Shown one piece after another: positions 7,016 to 9,145 of a stretch of DNA of 9,145 bases. Where the stretch lies: positions 1 through 9,145 of the forward strand of contig QHOP01000211.1 in the NCBI GenBank assembly GCA_003219345.1, given 5' to 3'. Within the stretch, counting starts at the first letter, position 1, and each line of letters starts with the position of its first letter. The stretch is from Verrucomicrobiota bacterium (GTDB lineage Bacteria > Verrucomicrobiota > Verrucomicrobiia > Limisphaerales > AV2). Position numbers and translations under genes: made by a program. The notes below the pieces were generated by a model. The model was not told where the DNA came from and searched no databases. It saw nothing but the letters and a program-made list of their open reading frames with translations.

Positions 7016-9043
7016 TCACTGCGTTTCCGGCGGCGGCATTTTGTCTCCGAGTCGGATGTACTGCCAGATGGCTTCAATCTGCTGCTCTGCGTCACCGTTG
7101 AAGTAATCCGTCAACGGACTTCTTCCGTCGGTGTCGAAGTAAACCGGCATCTTGGATGCAGGATCGATGCGCAACGGGTTGCGCACCCAGCGGCGGTAAT
7201 GTTCCTTTTGCAGACGCGCGCCGGTGTAGGCGAGATTGATGCCGTTGCTCTCAAAGACCTGCATGGCGCCCATGCTGCCGACCGCATGGCAAGAGACGCA
7301 GAAAAAACCGCCGTTCGCGGAAACAAGCTTGCGACCAATCTTCGCCGCTTCCATATCGATTGACGGCTCCGCAGGCGTCCGGGGCGGAACACCATGTTCC
7401 GCAGTCAGCCCGATCGCGAGACCCTCGGCATACTTTGCAAATGCCGGCATGCGCGCCTCGATCCACGGACGCGGTTTGTAAGTCAATTCACCGCCGATAA
7501 ACGCCTTCATCCATTCCGGCTTCAGCTTGCCGCCGAGGGCGTCAAAGGACGGAAAGCCCTCGAATTTGCCGTGGCATTCCGAGCAACGCAAACTGCGCGC
7601 CTGGCGTTCGGCGAATTCCGCGGGAACGTGACGGGCAAGCGAAGCGCGGTCGGTGGTGGCGAAAGCGCGCAACGCTTCGCGCTCGGAGGAAGTGAAATTG
7701 AACTGGGGCGCTTTGGCTTGACCGTCCGCGTTTTCAGCGAGACAACCTTGTTTCCATTTGTCCGGTGTCAGATCGGCCAACGATTTGGTTTTGAACTGAT
7801 TTTCGAGTTTCAACGAATGACAATTCAGGCAGCCGGAGGTTTGTGCCAGCTTTCTGCCACGTTCGATGGTCCTGTCGGTCGGAGCAGAATCGTCTTTCGG
7901 CTTGTCGGCGCCGGATTGAAGAAACGCAGCCAACTGCGCAGCCTCGTCAGCCGTCAGCTTGAAATTCGGCATCCGAATCCAGGCGTAGTGTTCGTCCGGC
8001 TTCTGCAAAAACGCCGCGAGACGGCCGGGCGCGAATTTTTCTCGAACGTGATTGAACGAGACTTTCTGCGGGTCGTTCTCGGTCGTTCCGGGCGTGTTAT
8101 GACAGGCGATACAGTGCAGCGTTTCAAAAAGTTTCCTGCCGCTTTCGGTTTGCCCGGCGTCCGGCTCTTTCGCGTCCTCCGGCGCCGGACCCTGCTTCAG
8201 CGAAGCCAGAAACGCAGCGATGGCTTCGGCGTCCTCTTTTGCTTTCGGCCTGCGCAATAACGCCGGCATGTGCGCGGTCGGACGCAGCGCCTGCGGGTCG
8301 GCGATCCAGCGCGCCATCCAATCGCAGCGGCGACGCGAGCCGATGCCTTCAAACGTCGGCGCGTCCATTGCCAGTTCGGGAATGGCAGTATCTGGCGCCG
8401 GGCCGGCATGACATTTGGCGCAGCGAAATTCAATGAACACCTCGCGACCGAGCCGGAGCTGACTCGCCTTCCGGCATTCCGGCGTGACGTTGTGAGTCAG
8501 GGCGCTGAGGGTGATCGGCTCAGGCGGGAATTCCTTCGATGACCACGAGAGACGAATGAACGCGTCGCCTTCCGCCGGGCTGATGAAAGTGACTTTGAAT
8601 GCATTCGTGCCCTTGTTGAGCCGCACCGGCTTGCTGGGTCCGGCATTCGTTCCTTTCGCGCTCGCCTCCAGCACATTCGCGTCGTTGATTTCCAGTTTCA
8701 AGTCGCCATTCAGTTCGACCTGGAACGTGTAATTGTCGCGGAGTTCCGATGAGAGGAAGCCAGCCCACTGCGCCGAGAATTTTCCCGAGGACAGAAACGG
8801 CGAGGGCGGCTTGCCTGCGGGAACGTAGAGCCAGACGTTGGGCAGAACCGTCAGGTCCGTCGCGGTGGCTTTGTCGCTGTCCAGCGCGGTGAACCTGACC
8901 GCCAAACCAGGCTCAGCTTTATCAGCCGCGACGGTGGTACACGAACTGGAGCAAGCGAAGGCGAAACAACCCAACAGCGCGGTCGTCCTCGCGCCCTGCC
9001 AACCCGGACAAATCGGTTTGCTCATACAGCGCCGGCTAACCAT
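7016..9043 (-). CDS. Secreted five-heme cytochrome c with N-terminal PA14-like domain
   Basis: A 675-residue periplasmic or membrane-anchored electron carrier. A Cys-rich signal peptide (hydrophobic core about 20-33, likely cleavage after VAA at 40) precedes a PA14-like beta domain (about 45-185) that may bind carbohydrate. Five heme-attachment motifs follow: CAKCH (208-212), CIACH (311-315), CLNCH (405-409), CSECH (487-491) and CVSCH (582-586). Likely distal Met ligands sit in HMP (259), RMP (358), RMP (532) and KMP (632). The third heme unit has KAPQF where the second has RMPNF, so its Met seems missing. ATG 9043 is the first start after an in-frame TGA at 9059-9061. An ATG at 9025 gives a more usual signal peptide and is a real alternative; neither has a clear ribosome binding site. 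It is the first gene of the likely operon and could take electrons from the downstream dehydrogenase-like fusion. Confidence 0.93.
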   Translation of the reverse strand: MVSRRCMSKPICPGWQGARTTALLGCFAFACSSSCTTVAADKAEPGLAVRFTALDSDKATATDLTVLPNVWLYVPAGKPPSPFLSSGKFSAQWAGFLSSELRDNYTFQVELNGDLKLEINDANVLEASAKGTNAGPSKPVRLNKGTNAFKVTFISPAEGDAFIRLSWSSKEFPPEPITLSALTHNVTPECRKASQLRLGREVFIEFRCAKCHAGPAPDTAIPELAMDAPTFEGIGSRRRCDWMARWIADPQALRPTAHMPALLRRPKAKEDAEAIAAFLASLKQGPAPEDAKEPDAGQTESGRKLFETLHCIACHNTPGTTENDPQKVSFNHVREKFAPGRLAAFLQKPDEHYAWIRMPNFKLTADEAAQLAAFLQSGADKPKDDSAPTDRTIERGRKLAQTSGCLNCHSLKLENQFKTKSLADLTPDKWKQGCLAENADGQAKAPQFNFTSSEREALRAFATTDRASLARHVPAEFAERQARSLRCSECHGKFEGFPSFDALGGKLKPEWMKAFIGGELTYKPRPWIEARMPAFAKYAEGLAIGLTAEHGVPPRTPAEPSIDMEAAKIGRKLVSANGGFFCVSCHAVGSMGAMQVFESNGINLAYTGARLQKEHYRRWVRNPLRIDPASKMPVYFDTDGRSPLTDYFNGDAEQQIEAIWQYIRLGDKMPPPETQ

Positions 9044-9145
9044 ACGGTTTGCTCGAAGTCATTTTCAATTCGTGGATAGATCGGCGCGGAGACAACAGCG
9101 ATTTTCTGACGCAAACGGGAAGAGCCACAGTTGATTCGATTGCCT
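9044..9145 (-). other. Region upstream of the minus-strand operon
   Basis: These 102 bp up to the window edge hold no gene I can support and should contain all or part of the operon's promoter. Read on the minus strand there is a TTGAAA followed 19 bp later by TATGGT, which overlaps the ATG at 9043. As a promoter it would only fit the downstream start at 9025. This is too weak to call. Confidence 0.3.

Noticed and set aside
1..9145. tRNA, rRNA, transposase or integrase genes, or attachment sites
   Set aside because: Nothing matching these was seen on either strand; apart from the short repeats the window reads as ordinary chromosomal genes.

Overview
The window looks like a chromosomal segment of a PVC-superphylum bacterium, most likely Verrucomicrobiota. 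The base composition is GC-rich. The main marker is a very long secreted protein that joins a dehydrogenase-like domain, HEAT-like helices, a LamG domain and a C-terminal cytochrome c domain, an architecture typical of Verrucomicrobiota and Planctomycetota. A DUF1080 protein, a multiheme cytochrome with a PA14-like domain, and a DUF5069-like protein support this. The assignment rests on recognising gene families, not on a marker gene.

Layout: bases 1-1084 (minus) hold the N-terminal part of a heavy-metal P1B-type ATPase, cut by the window edge. A 104-bp divergent intergenic region (1085-1188) separates it from a DUF5069-like gene (1189-1632, plus), which has a clear ribosome binding site and a strong intrinsic terminator. 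Everything from 1687 to 9043 is on the minus strand. In transcription order it runs: a five-heme secreted cytochrome (9043-7016), a DUF1080 / 3-keto-disaccharide hydrolase-like protein (6934-6227), the 1246-residue PVC-type dehydrogenase/cytochrome fusion (6213-2473) and a family 2 glycosyltransferase (2409-1687). The gaps are 81, 13 and 63 bp, so the first three genes and perhaps the fourth form an operon.

The three secreted proteins plausibly work together in the periplasm on carbohydrate. One is a dehydrogenase carrying its own heme, one is a hydrolase-like domain of the family linked to 3-keto sugars, and one is a multiheme cytochrome that could pass electrons on towards the respiratory chain. 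The substrate is unknown and the pathway is an inference.

The most unusual signal is that the fusion gene carries three different palindromic or tandem repeat elements inside its reading frame, all translated without a stop. They lie over the signal peptide N-region (6138-6204), at the end of the dehydrogenase domain (5075-5147) and in the LamG domain (3027-3092). A related 7-nt tandem repeat sits just downstream of the gene (2424-2457). This resembles the insertion of small palindromic elements into proteins known from Rickettsia, here with several element types in one gene.
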